Shown here: piece by piece, positions 40,545-49,859 of the stretch | Position numbering within the stretch: position 1 is the first letter of the stretch | Layout of the letters: the number at the start of each line of letters is the position of its first letter | From: JBKBIP01 sp046297495 | GTDB lineage: Bacteria; Planctomycetota; Planctomycetia; Gemmatales; Gemmataceae | Length of the DNA stretch: 64,000 bases | Assembly: GCA_046297495.1 (NCBI GenBank) | Contig: JBKBIP010000003.1 | Location: 1-64,000 of the forward strand | Direction: 5' to 3' | Notes under the pieces: generated by a model | Database searches by the model: none | What the model saw: the letters and a program-made list of their open reading frames with translations, nothing else | What the model was told of the DNA's origin: nothing | Translations under genes and position numbers: made by a program

Positions 40545-42683
40545 TCACTTTTCCTTTTTTCCCTTCACCACGCGAAAATCAAGCTGCTTACGCTGCACAT
40601 CGACGCGCACTACTTCCACCTTCACCTTGTCGCCGAGACGATACCGGCGATAGGTGCGTTTGCCGATCAGGCTGTGCGTAAGCTCGTCGTAGCGGTAATA
40701 ATCATCGGTCAATGTGCTGACATGCACAAGACCTTCAATGGGGAACTGCTCGGCTTGGGCGAAGAAGCCGTAGTCGGCCACGCCGGTGATGAGCGCGTCC
40801 AGCTCCAGCCCCAGCCGTTCTTCCATGTACATCAGCAGCTTGAGCTTGATTAGCTCGCGTTCGGCCAGCTCGGCGCGGCGTTCGGTCTTGCTGCAATGTT
40901 CGCCCAGGGCGGCCAGCTCGGTCATGTCGCTGCCCGCCTTGCCATGCGTGAGCCACTGTTGCAGCAAGCGATGCACGGTCAAATCGGGATAGCGGCGAAT
41001 GGGGGAAGTGAAGTGGCAATAATTGGTGCTGGCCAAGGCGTAATGCTCCTCTTCGCTGGGGCTGTACACCGCTTGTTTGAGGCTGCGCAGTAGGGCGTAA
41101 TGCACCGCATGGACTTCCGGCCGGTCGGCGGATTGTTCGAGGATGCGCTGCAAGGCGAAACGATCCGTCACCTGCTTGAGCTTGTAGCCCAAGGTCTCCA
41201 CGAAGTCAGCGAAGGCTTGCAGCTTGGCCTCGTCGGGGGCGGGATGCACGCGGCGCAGGAACAGCACGCCCAGATCGGTGAGATGGTCCGCCACCGCTTC
41301 GTTGGCCGCCAGCATAAATTCCTCGATGATTTGATGGCTAATGTCCTGTCGGCGATAATGCGCCCCGGACACCCGCCCTTGATCATCGTATTCCAGCTCG
41401 ACCTCCGGCATGTGCAGCTCCAAGGCGCCGTGCTTGCGCCGCCGCTGGCGCAGGATCAGGGCGAATTCCTCCATCCGTTGCAGCATGGCCAGCAGCTGCG
41501 GGTCCAGGTTGTCCCGCGCGCCCGGTTCCTCTTTCAAGATGGCATACACTTGCTCATAACTGAATCGCTGCCGCACCCGAATGAGACCGTTGGCGAAGCG
41601 CACATGAGTACGTTGTCCCGCCGGGGTGAAATCCATGATCACCGTCTTGACGAAACGCGGCTTGTCTTGCTGCAAGCTGGCCAAGCCGTTCGACAGCAGC
41701 TCCGGGAACATCGGTAGCACTTTTTGTGGCAAATAGACGCTGGTGCCGCGTTTGCGGGCTTCCTTGTCCAAAGCGCTGCCGGGCGGGACAAAGTGCGACA
41801 CGTCGGCGATATGGACGGTCAAGAACCAGTGCTTGCTTTTGCTATCGCGGGTCAGCGACACGGCGTCGTCGAAATCGTGGGCGTCCGGCGGGTCGATGGT
41901 GATGACCAGATCATGCGTGAAATCCTCGCGGTCAGCCAGCGGCGCGTCTTGAAAAGCGGCGGCGGCGGCGCGGGCTTCTTCCTTGACCTCTTCGGGGAAC
42001 TCGTCGGGCAATTCAAAGGCCCGGATGATGGACAACGTATCGACGCCAGGTTGGCCGTGCGCGCCGAGAATCTCCGTGATGACCCCCTCGCCGCGCCAGT
42101 CCTCCTCGGTGGGGAACCGCAGCATCTCGAAGACGACTTTATCGTTCGGCTTGGCCCCCTTGGCCCCCGGATCACCGACGTAGATGCTGTGGCGAAAGAC
42201 GTTGCCATCGACGCGCACCAGCCCGCGTCCCTTGCGCTCGAAGTAGGTGCCGACGAATTGCCGAGTGGCCCGTTCCAGCACTTGCAGAATCTCCCCCGTC
42301 GTGCTGGCGGCGGGCCGATTCGGTTTGCGCAGCAGCCGCACCAGCACTTCATCGCCGGTCGAGGCATCCAGGGACTTACCTTCGGGAACATACACTTCCG
42401 GCCCCGTCTTGCCGTCGATGGCGTGAGGCCGGACGTAGCCGCGATTCTCCCCCCCCAGGCGGCGAAAGATGCCAGTGATGGTGCCATGCGGCGCCGGTTG
42501 GCGAACGCTATGATTCTTGCCCATCTCGATCCGTCCCTGCTGGCGCAGGTTGCGCAGCGCCCGGCGGAAGTCGGCGTATTGCGCCGCCGGCACACCGAGC
42601 TTGCGGGCCAGCGCCTTGGGCTTCATGGGCTGATAACCTTTGCGACCGATGGCGGCGAGAATGGCGTTTTCAAGGTCTGGCAT
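40545..42683 (-). CDS. rnr: Ribonuclease R family 3'-5' exoribonuclease
   Basis: 712 residues. N-terminal winged-helix and cold-shock-type OB domains (HGTITGIFRRLGGENRGYV) are followed by the RNB catalytic domain with the acidic metal cluster ITIDPPDAHDFDDAVS, then SPIRRYPDLTVHRLLQQ, and a C-terminal S1 RNA-binding domain (DALITGVADYGFFAQAEQF, EGLVHVSTL). Degrades structured RNA. The domain start at MPDLENAILAAIG (42683) is preferred; the frame stays open to 42944 but that part overlaps the divergent promoter region of aroDE and has no domain. Confidence 0.95.
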   Translation of the reverse strand: MPDLENAILAAIGRKGYQPMKPKALARKLGVPAAQYADFRRALRNLRQQGRIEMGKNHSVRQPAPHGTITGIFRRLGGENRGYVRPHAIDGKTGPEVYVPEGKSLDASTGDEVLVRLLRKPNRPAASTTGEILQVLERATRQFVGTYFERKGRGLVRVDGNVFRHSIYVGDPGAKGAKPNDKVVFEMLRFPTEEDWRGEGVITEILGAHGQPGVDTLSIIRAFELPDEFPEEVKEEARAAAAAFQDAPLADREDFTHDLVITIDPPDAHDFDDAVSLTRDSKSKHWFLTVHIADVSHFVPPGSALDKEARKRGTSVYLPQKVLPMFPELLSNGLASLQQDKPRFVKTVIMDFTPAGQRTHVRFANGLIRVRQRFSYEQVYAILKEEPGARDNLDPQLLAMLQRMEEFALILRQRRRKHGALELHMPEVELEYDDQGRVSGAHYRRQDISHQIIEEFMLAANEAVADHLTDLGVLFLRRVHPAPDEAKLQAFADFVETLGYKLKQVTDRFALQRILEQSADRPEVHAVHYALLRSLKQAVYSPSEEEHYALASTNYCHFTSPIRRYPDLTVHRLLQQWLTHGKAGSDMTELAALGEHCSKTERRAELAERELIKLKLLMYMEERLGLELDALITGVADYGFFAQAEQFPIEGLVHVSTLTDDYYRYDELTHSLIGKRTYRRYRLGDKVKVEVVRVDVQRKQLDFRVVKGKKEK

Positions 42684-43005
42684 GATGGAAATGTCACCAA
42701 CAGAAATCGACGATCCTTCCCCGACAAAACCCAGCTGCGGCCGGGATGTCCTTCTATCCCTTATCGTATGCAACTTTTCAGGGAAAGCAGGGCTGAGCAT
42801 GATTTTTCGTCCGTGGCCAGAGCACCACGCTGGCCTTGTGTCGAGAAAAATTGCGGGCCGCGTCTGTTCGAGGGTGCGGGACCCATTTCTCCCGGACAGC
42901 TGGGGAAGGCTTGTGGTGAGCCGAGTCGGCGAGGCTCTACACAAATGGGGTGCATTCCCTTGTCAGTCCATTGTATCTTTCCCGCTTCCGGCGTACATTG
43001 ACCAC
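42684..43005. other. Divergent intergenic region between rnr and aroDE
   Basis: 322 bases expected to hold promoters of both genes. Both strands have open frames through it, but neither shows conserved sequence. No hairpin, repeat or clear operator was recognised. Confidence 0.4.
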
Positions 43006-44481
43006 ATGATCTGCGTCGTCATTGGCCGAGGCCAGCAACAGGTGGTGGAACAGGAGATGCGCGAAGCGGCGCGGCGCGGCGCCGGCTTGATCGAGGTCCG
43101 TCTGGACTATTGGACCGAGACGCCTGATCTGTCGCGCCTTCTCGCCCAAAAACCATGTCCGCTGGTTGCCACCGTGCGCCGGCCCCAGGATGGCGGCCTC
43201 TGGACGGGGAGCGAAGAGGCCCGGCAAGTCCTGTTGCGACAAGCAATCGTCTCGGGATTTGATTACGTCGATCTGGAAACCGACATCGCGGATGCGATTC
43301 CCCGCTATCGAAACGTCCGCCGAATCATCAGCTACCACAATCTCCATGGCGTTCCCGATGATCTCGAAGCGCTGCACCAGCGCATGTGCCAGCAGGACGC
43401 CGACATCGTGAAGGTGGTCGTCTTCGCTCATCAACCTGCCGACAACTGGCGTGTGTTACGGTTGCCGCGCGGCGCCCCCCGACCGACCGTGGCCTTCTGC
43501 ATGGGGGAGATCGGCTTTCCCAGCCGGTTGTTGTCCTTGCGGATGGGCGCCCCCTTCACCTACGCCGCGGCACGCCGGGAACGGCCCCTGGCCGCCGGCA
43601 TTCCCTCGTTGGATGATCTCCAACACGTCTATCGCGTCGAACATCTCAATCACCAGACGCGCGTGTTCGGCGTGGTGGGAGACCCGATTGGGCATAGTCT
43701 CAGCCCCATCGCTCACAATGCCGCGTATCGGCACTTGGGGTTGAATTGCCTGTATGTGCCGTTTCGGGTGCCGCGCGGCGAGCTGCCACGGTTCGTGACC
43801 GAGGCCGAGGAATGGGACATCGGCGGCTATAGTGTCACCCTGCCGCACAAGGAAGCCGCGGCGACCCTGGCCCCGCACCAGGAACCGTCCGTGCGGCGCA
43901 CCGGCTCCGCCAATACCCTGGCGCGCCGCGCCGAGGGTTGGTGGGCCTACAACACCGACTATCAAGCCATTGTCGATTCGCTGCGCGAGGGGCTGTTGGC
44001 GGGGGAATCCTTGGCGGGACGGCCGGTGCTGGTGCTCGGCGCGGGGGGCGTGGCCCGGACCCTGGCCTTTGCCTTGCACGACCAGGGGGCGCGCGTGACC
44101 ATCGCCAATCGCACCCGCCGCCGCGCCGAGCAGCTGGCCGCCGAGGTCGGCTGCTCCTTCGTGGAATGGGAGGCCCGGCACGCCGTCCCCTGTGACTTAT
44201 TGGCTAATGGCACGTCAGTCGGCATGCATCCCCATGTCGATGAATGTCCTATTCATGTCGGGTTTTTGCGCCCTGAACTGATGGTGTTTGAGACGATCTA
44301 CACCCCGGAGACAACCTTGCTGGTGAAGGAAGCCCGCGCGCGCGGCGGCCAGGTGCTGACGGGGGTGGACATGTTCGTGCGCCAAGCCGGGTTGCAATTC
44401 GAGCTGTTCACCGGCCATCCCCCGCCGCTCGACGTGATGCGCCAAGCCGTCCGCCGGGCGCTGTCGCCAGTGCGGGAATAA
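43006..44481 (+). CDS. aroDE: Bifunctional 3-dehydroquinate dehydratase (type I)/shikimate dehydrogenase
   Basis: 491 residues, a fusion of two consecutive shikimate-pathway enzymes. N-terminal type I dehydroquinase: LIEVRLDYW, PLVATVRRPQDGG, ISYHNL (catalytic His), and DIVKVVVFA with the Schiff-base Lys. C-terminal shikimate dehydrogenase: VVGDPIGHSLSPIAHNAA, the lysine in SVTLPHKEA, NTDYQA, and the NADP loop LVLGAGGVARTL. Such AroD-AroE fusions are known in plants and several bacteria including planctomycetes. Start at ATG 43006 because this gives a normal dehydroquinase N-terminus. No Shine-Dalgarno is obvious. Confidence 0.95.
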   Translation: MICVVIGRGQQQVVEQEMREAARRGAGLIEVRLDYWTETPDLSRLLAQKPCPLVATVRRPQDGGLWTGSEEARQVLLRQAIVSGFDYVDLETDIADAIPRYRNVRRIISYHNLHGVPDDLEALHQRMCQQDADIVKVVVFAHQPADNWRVLRLPRGAPRPTVAFCMGEIGFPSRLLSLRMGAPFTYAAARRERPLAAGIPSLDDLQHVYRVEHLNHQTRVFGVVGDPIGHSLSPIAHNAAYRHLGLNCLYVPFRVPRGELPRFVTEAEEWDIGGYSVTLPHKEAAATLAPHQEPSVRRTGSANTLARRAEGWWAYNTDYQAIVDSLREGLLAGESLAGRPVLVLGAGGVARTLAFALHDQGARVTIANRTRRRAEQLAAEVGCSFVEWEARHAVPCDLLANGTSVGMHPHVDECPIHVGFLRPELMVFETIYTPETTLLVKEARARGGQVLTGVDMFVRQAGLQFELFTGHPPPLDVMRQAVRRALSPVRE

Positions 44482-44739
44482 TGGAGCGGAGCACGCCAAG
44501 TGCTCGCTAGGTTCCAAGGAAAGAGGTCCGATGGTTGACGAACGGGAGATGTTACGCGACTGGCACCGGCTAGTCGGCTTGACGACCCATCGTCCCACTT
44601 CAGCGCGCGTCACGGCGCAAGCAATAAAGATGAGGATATTAGATGTCATCATCTCCACATTTTCCCATGCGGCCGCCGACCCAATACGTTATCTTAAACT
44701 GCAAATAATCTCTCGAAATTTTCCACTGAGGCGAGATTC

Positions 44740-47700
44740 ATGATGATGTTGCGCTCCATGATCATTAGTGCCTTCGTGTTGACAAGATTGGTTGTCGGTG
44801 CTGGGGGAGCAGAGCCGAGCGCGGCGGAGATCGACTTCTTCGAGCGCAAGGTGCGCCCCGTGCTGGCCCAACAGTGTTATGAGTGTCACAGCACCCAGGC
44901 CAAGAAGGTGCGGGCAGGGTTGCTGCTCGATAGCCGGGCGGGGATGCTGCAAGGCGGAGACTCTGGGCCGGCGCTGGCGCCGGGGAAACCGGAGGCCAGC
45001 TTGCTCATCGCCGCCATCAATCATCAACAATTCGAGATGCCGCCGCGCGGCAAGCTGCCCGCCGCCCAGATCGCCGACTTGACGCAGTGGGTGGCAATGG
45101 GGGCACCGTGGCCGAAGGAAGCCGCCCCCACCGCGGTCGCCACCGGCACGGACTTCGACTGGCAGAAACGCAAAGCCGAACACTGGTCCTGGCAACCGAT
45201 CCGTGCCACGCCGCCACCAGCGGTAAAGCGCCAGCAATGGCCCAGCAACGCCATCGACCATTTCATCCTGGCCCAGTTGGAAGACAAAGGCCTGACGCCA
45301 GCCGACGACGCCGACCGCCGCACGCTCATCCGCCGGCTATACTTCGACCTGATCGGCTTACCACCGACACCGCGACAGGTACAAGACTTTGTCCATGACT
45401 CTGATCCGCACGCTTACGAAAAGCTGGTTGAGGAATTGCTGGCCTCGCCGCACTTCGGCGAGAAATGGGCCAGGCATTGGCTGGATGTGGTGCGCTACGC
45501 GGAAACCTACGGCCACGAGTTCGATTATCCGATTGCCCATGCCTACCGCTACCGCGATTATCTGATCCGCGCTTTCAACGCTGATGTTCCGTACAGCCAA
45601 TTGATGCTCGAACATGTCGCTGGCGATTTGCTGCCACAACCGCGCCGCCATCCTAACGAGGGATTCCCTGAATCGATCATCGGCACCGGCTTTTGGTATT
45701 TCGGCGAAGCGACGCACGCCCCAACCGATGTGCGTGCCGACCAGGCCGACCGCATCGACAATCAGATTGATGTGTTCAGCAAGGCCTTTCTGGGGCTGAC
45801 GGTCTCCTGCGCTCGCTGTCATGATCATATGTTCGACCCGATTGCCACCAAGGATTACTACGCCCTGTTCGGTATCCTGGCCAGCTCGCGGCGTCAGGAA
45901 GCGTTGCTCGACCCGCACGGCACCATTGCCGCCAAGGCGCAACGACTGCGCCAGCTGCGGCAAGCAGGGGATACAGCGCTGGCGGCGGGCGTGGCTCAAT
46001 GGCCAGCGGCGGACGAGACTTTCGCTCGCTACTTACTGGCGGCCCAGGATGTGTTGACGACGGGGAAGCAGGACCAAGAAGCCCTCGCAGCCGTCGCTCA
46101 AAATCGCCAGCTAAATGCGGAACGATTGTCCAACTGGGTCAAGGCGCTGTCCGATCCGGCGGCGGCAAAAGAAACGCATCCCCTCTTTGCCTGGGTTCAG
46201 CTGGCGTCCGTCGCCGGTCAGGATTTCGCCAAGGAACGGCAACGGCTGCACGCGCGGCTCGCTGCCACTCAGCAACGAGCCGATAGTTTCACTCACAATT
46301 CCGTGCCGCTCGCCAACTTCGACCGCATGACGGACAACTTCGGCGACTGGTTCGTGACCGGCGCCGCGTTCGGCGACCGGCCCACGTCAACAATGTGCTG
46401 GGACCCGTCCGCCCCCGCAGCCGGTCTGGCGCCCCCTGGCGTGGTCCATAGCGGCTTGCTGTCGCGCAAGCTGCGCGGCGTGCTGCGCTCGCCGACGTTT
46501 ACCCTCAGCGAAGACCACATCTGGATTCGGATGAACGCCGACCGGGCTACTGTCCGACTCATCATCGACGGCTACCAGATGGAACCGTTCAACGGGCTGC
46601 TGTTCGGTAGCACTCGATTGGATGAAAAGGCCAGCGCCACCAACGGGGAATATGTCTGGAAACGGCTCGGCAATCCGATGTATCGCGGCCGACAAGCGTA
46701 TCTGGAATTCATCGATCATGACGACGGCTTCATTGCTGTCGCAGACGTTCGCATGACAGCCGGCGCGTCCCCCGTCGATCCGCCGCACCCCGCCGCCAAG
46801 CAGGTGCTGGGCGATGACCAAGTGACATCATCCAAAGACTTGGCCCACGCTTACGGCCAATTCTGGAGCGAAGCCTTGCGCCATTGCCGGACGCGAGCCG
46901 CCACTCCGGCGGACGTGGCCCTACTCGATTGGGCGTTGCGGCATGAGCTATTTCCATTATCTTGTGACAAGCAATTGGCCGACTTGCGCCGCCAGCAGGC
47001 CGAGGTGGACAAGGACATGCCGGCCTCCATACACGTCGTCGCCATCACGGAAGGGACTGGCGCGGATGAGCACGTCTTCATTCGCGGCAATCCGCGTAAT
47101 CTCGGCGAGCGCGTGCCGCGCCGCTTCCTGGTCGCCATCGCTGGCGCGGAGCAGCCCGCCATCCCCCACGGCAGCGGCCGTTGGGAATTGGCCCAGCGTC
47201 TGATCGATCCCGCCAATCCTTTCCCGGCGCGCGTGCTGGTCAATCGGCTGTGGCATTACCTGTTCGGGCGCGGCATCGTCCCCAGCGTCGATGATTTCGG
47301 GGCGATGGGCTTGCCGCCGTCGCATCCCGCCTTGCTCGACTGGCTGGCCGATGACTTTGTGCAACATGGCTGGTCGATCAAGCACACGCTGCGGCGCATC
47401 GTGCTGTCCCGCACCTATCGCCAAGCCAGCCAACCTGCCGCCGCCAGCGCCGCGCGGGCCAAGGAGATCGACCCGGACAACACCTTGCTCTACGGCATGC
47501 CGATCCGCCGGCTGAACGCCGAAGCGATTCGAGACTCCCTGCTGGCCATCTCCGGCCGGCTCGACCGCACTTTGTACGGCCCCAGCGTCAACGTGCATCT
47601 GACGCCGTTCATGCAAGGACGGGGCCGACCCGCCAGCGGCCCGCTCGACGGCGCTGGCCGCCGCAGCCTGTACCTGGCCGTGCGCCGCAACTTCCTGTCG

Positions 47701-48051
47701 CCGCTGCTGCTGACCTTCGATTTCCCCGTCCCGTTCAGCACGATGGGCCGCCGCACCGTCTCCAACGTCCCCGCCCAAGCCCTGATCCTGATGAATGACC
47801 CCTTCGTTCTCGAACAATCCCGCCTCTGGGCGCAGCGCGCCTTGCAACAGGAGCAAACCCCGGACGACCGCCTCACCACCCTGTTTACAACTGCCTTCGC
47901 CCATCCCCCCAGCGCCGAACAACGCCGCCGCATTCACGACTTCCTCACCGCCCAAGCCCAACTCTACGGCACCACCCCGGACGACCCGCGCGTCTGGGCG
48001 GATTTGTGTCATATGATGGTGAATATGAAGGAGTTTGTGTTCGTGCGGTGA
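44740..48051 (+). CDS. PSCyt1/DUF1549/DUF1553 domain cytochrome-like protein
   Basis: 1103 residues with an N-terminal signal-like segment. A planctomycete cytochrome c domain has CYECH at 46-50. DUF1549 (about 168-390) contains a second haem-type motif CARCHDH at 357-363. A long central insert with a LamG-like region follows, and DUF1553 is in the last 300 residues (PARVLVNRLWHYLFGRGIV, PVPFSTMGRRTVSNVPAQAL). Pairs of this family with DUF1501 proteins are one of the most characteristic planctomycete modules and are found in expanded families near polysaccharide genes. Role unknown, probably redox or carbohydrate-linked in the periplasm. GAGG is 8 bases before the ATG; 300 bases separate it from the DUF1501 gene. 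Confidence 0.9.
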   Translation: MMMLRSMIISAFVLTRLVVGAGGAEPSAAEIDFFERKVRPVLAQQCYECHSTQAKKVRAGLLLDSRAGMLQGGDSGPALAPGKPEASLLIAAINHQQFEMPPRGKLPAAQIADLTQWVAMGAPWPKEAAPTAVATGTDFDWQKRKAEHWSWQPIRATPPPAVKRQQWPSNAIDHFILAQLEDKGLTPADDADRRTLIRRLYFDLIGLPPTPRQVQDFVHDSDPHAYEKLVEELLASPHFGEKWARHWLDVVRYAETYGHEFDYPIAHAYRYRDYLIRAFNADVPYSQLMLEHVAGDLLPQPRRHPNEGFPESIIGTGFWYFGEATHAPTDVRADQADRIDNQIDVFSKAFLGLTVSCARCHDHMFDPIATKDYYALFGILASSRRQEALLDPHGTIAAKAQRLRQLRQAGDTALAAGVAQWPAADETFARYLLAAQDVLTTGKQDQEALAAVAQNRQLNAERLSNWVKALSDPAAAKETHPLFAWVQLASVAGQDFAKERQRLHARLAATQQRADSFTHNSVPLANFDRMTDNFGDWFVTGAAFGDRPTSTMCWDPSAPAAGLAPPGVVHSGLLSRKLRGVLRSPTFTLSEDHIWIRMNADRATVRLIIDGYQMEPFNGLLFGSTRLDEKASATNGEYVWKRLGNPMYRGRQAYLEFIDHDDGFIAVADVRMTAGASPVDPPHPAAKQVLGDDQVTSSKDLAHAYGQFWSEALRHCRTRAATPADVALLDWALRHELFPLSCDKQLADLRRQQAEVDKDMPASIHVVAITEGTGADEHVFIRGNPRNLGERVPRRFLVAIAGAEQPAIPHGSGRWELAQRLIDPANPFPARVLVNRLWHYLFGRGIVPSVDDFGAMGLPPSHPALLDWLADDFVQHGWSIKHTLRRIVLSRTYRQASQPAAASAARAKEIDPDNTLLYGMPIRRLNAEAIRDSLLAISGRLDRTLYGPSVNVHLTPFMQGRGRPASGPLDGAGRRSLYLAVRRNFLSPLLLTFDFPVPFSTMGRRTVSNVPAQALILMNDPFVLEQSRLWAQRALQQEQTPDDRLTTLFTTAFAHPPSAEQRRRIHDFLTAQAQLYGTTPDDPRVWADLCHMMVNMKEFVFVR

Positions 48052-48351
48052 AAGCACGTCACGTCAAGGCGCGAAAGGAAAAAGGGGGGATGGGTTCCCT
48101 AAGCTGGCTCAACGCGAAACAGAATTTCGAGGAGAAAGATTTCCCACACGGAGCATGGAAATCAGCCAATCAAGGGTGATGGGTTTCCTTAACGTCTTGC
48201 CGTGAGATATTGCTTTAGATTCTGGCAGGATCAGAATCTAATTTATTATAATACCACCACGAACCTCAACGAGCCTTCCGCGCGCGGTTGCCGCGCAGCG
48301 GCTAACTCCCGGCATCCTTCGCAACGATGAATCGACAGCCGAGGTACCCCC
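48052..48351. other. Intergenic region upstream of DUF1501 gene
   Basis: 300 bases with no gene. It contains the dyad and TATAAT described separately at 48215-48252, and an otherwise unremarkable sequence. Confidence 0.4.
48215..48252 (+). promoter_or_regulatory. Perfect 10-bp dyad followed by a TATAAT box
   Basis: TTAGATTCTG (48215-48224) and CAGAATCTAA (48232-48241) are perfect complements separated by 7 bases. A TATAAT lies 5 bases further on at 48247-48252, about 100 bases before the DUF1501 start. The dyad covers where a -35 box should be and no TTGACA is seen, so it may be a regulator site of a promoter for the DUF1501 gene. It could alternatively be a weak terminator for the upstream gene. 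Confidence 0.35.
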
Positions 48352-49776
48352 ATGCACTGCCGCCACTATATCGACCTACCTTTGACCCGCCGGGAGATGT
48401 TACAGCGCTGCGCCCACGGTTTTGGAGCCGTGGCGTTGTCGGCATTGCTGGCGGATCGGGGCTTGGCGGCGCCTGCGCCGTTGTTACCCAAGTTGCCGCA
48501 CTATGCGCCGAAAGCACGCAACGTCATCTTCCTGTATATGGACGGTGGGCCGTCGCAGGTGGATACGTTCGATCACAAGCCGATGTTGGCGAAGTACCAC
48601 GGCCAGGACCCGCGCCGGGCCATCGGTAAGCTAGAGCCGACGCAGTTCAACAACATCGGCACCGTGATGCAATCGCCGTGGCAGTTCCGACAGTATGGCG
48701 ACAGCGGCATCTGGGTAAGCGACTTGTTCCCACACATCGCCCAGCACGTCGACCGGCTGTGCGTCATCAAGTCGATGGTGTCGAAGTTCCCGGAGCACAC
48801 CTTTGCCAATTACTTCTTGCACACCGGCTCCGGCTTGCAAGGCCGGCCCAGCATGGGAGCCTGGGTAGGGTACGGCCTGGGGAGCGAGAATCAAAATCTC
48901 CCTGGTTTCGTGGTGCTCAACGGCGGACTGATTCCACCGGGGGGTCTGGACAACTTCGGCAACGGCTTCCTGCCCGCCGCCTATCAAGCCTCGGTCTTCA
49001 ACCCCGGTCCCGAACCGATTCCGAACATCAAGCCTACGGAGACCAGCGACCGCCACCAGCGCAACAAGCTGGCCCTGCTCCACGACCTGGACCGAGCCGC
49101 GCTGCGAGAGATCGGTCCCGCCGAGAAGCTGGAATCGGCCATCGCCAACTACGAGACGGCCTATCGCATGCAAATGGCGGTGCCGGAGCTGACGGACCTG
49201 AGCGCCGAAACGGAATCGACAAAGCGAATTTATGGTTTTGATCATTCCTGGAAGCAGACGCAAATCTTCGCTCGGCAATGCCTGTTGGCCCGGCGGTTGG
49301 TCGAGCGCGGGGTACGCTTCATCGAGCTAACTTGTCCCGGCGGCAATGGCGACCGCTGGGACCAACACAGCAATCTGAAAGAAGGGCACGAAAACAATTG
49401 CCGGACGGTCGATCAGCCCATCGCCGGTCTGCTCACCGACCTGCGCCAACGTGGGTTGCTGGATAGTACCCTCGTCGTTTGGGCGGGGGAATTTGGTCGA
49501 ACGCCGTTCGCGCAGGGGGCCAACGGCCGCGACCACAACCCGTTCGGCTTCTCCATCTGGTTGGCTGGCGGCGGCGTCAAGGGCGGCATCACCTACGGCG
49601 CCACCGACGATTGGGGCTACAAGGCAGTGCAAAATAAAGTCGAAATCCACGACCTGCACGCCACCATGTTGCACCTACTTGGCCTGGATCACACCAAGTC
49701 CACCTTCCGCTTCAGCTCGCGCGACATGCGGCTGACAGATGTGCATGGGCATGTTATTCAGGAAATTTTGGCGTGA
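48352..49776 (+). CDS. DUF1501 family secreted protein (Tat-type signal)
   Basis: 474 residues. The N-terminus has LTRREMLQRCAHGFGAVALS, a twin-arginine export signal. DUF1501 motifs follow: ARNVIFLYMDGGPSQVDTFD, FPEHTFANYFLHTGSGLQ, GVRFIELTCPGGNGDRWDQH, WAGEFGRTPFAQGANGRDHN and IHDLHATMLHLLGLDH. The fold belongs to the alkaline-phosphatase/sulfatase superfamily. It is the usual partner of DUF1549/DUF1553 proteins, here the preceding gene. Substrate unknown. The start at the ATG 48352 is supported by the Tat motif position. Confidence 0.92.
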   Translation: MHCRHYIDLPLTRREMLQRCAHGFGAVALSALLADRGLAAPAPLLPKLPHYAPKARNVIFLYMDGGPSQVDTFDHKPMLAKYHGQDPRRAIGKLEPTQFNNIGTVMQSPWQFRQYGDSGIWVSDLFPHIAQHVDRLCVIKSMVSKFPEHTFANYFLHTGSGLQGRPSMGAWVGYGLGSENQNLPGFVVLNGGLIPPGGLDNFGNGFLPAAYQASVFNPGPEPIPNIKPTETSDRHQRNKLALLHDLDRAALREIGPAEKLESAIANYETAYRMQMAVPELTDLSAETESTKRIYGFDHSWKQTQIFARQCLLARRLVERGVRFIELTCPGGNGDRWDQHSNLKEGHENNCRTVDQPIAGLLTDLRQRGLLDSTLVVWAGEFGRTPFAQGANGRDHNPFGFSIWLAGGGVKGGITYGATDDWGYKAVQNKVEIHDLHATMLHLLGLDHTKSTFRFSSRDMRLTDVHGHVIQEILA

Positions 49777-49859
49777 CGAGAGCACGTTCCACCCGCATGG
49801 AGTAACGTGCGCGAGAACTTTCACGCCATGAAAGACCGGCCAAGAGAGGGGCTGTTGTC

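Noticed and set aside
46957..48057. 366-residue minus-strand open frame over the DUF1553 domain
   Set aside because: No conserved motifs; the plus-strand DUF1549/DUF1553 protein accounts for the region.
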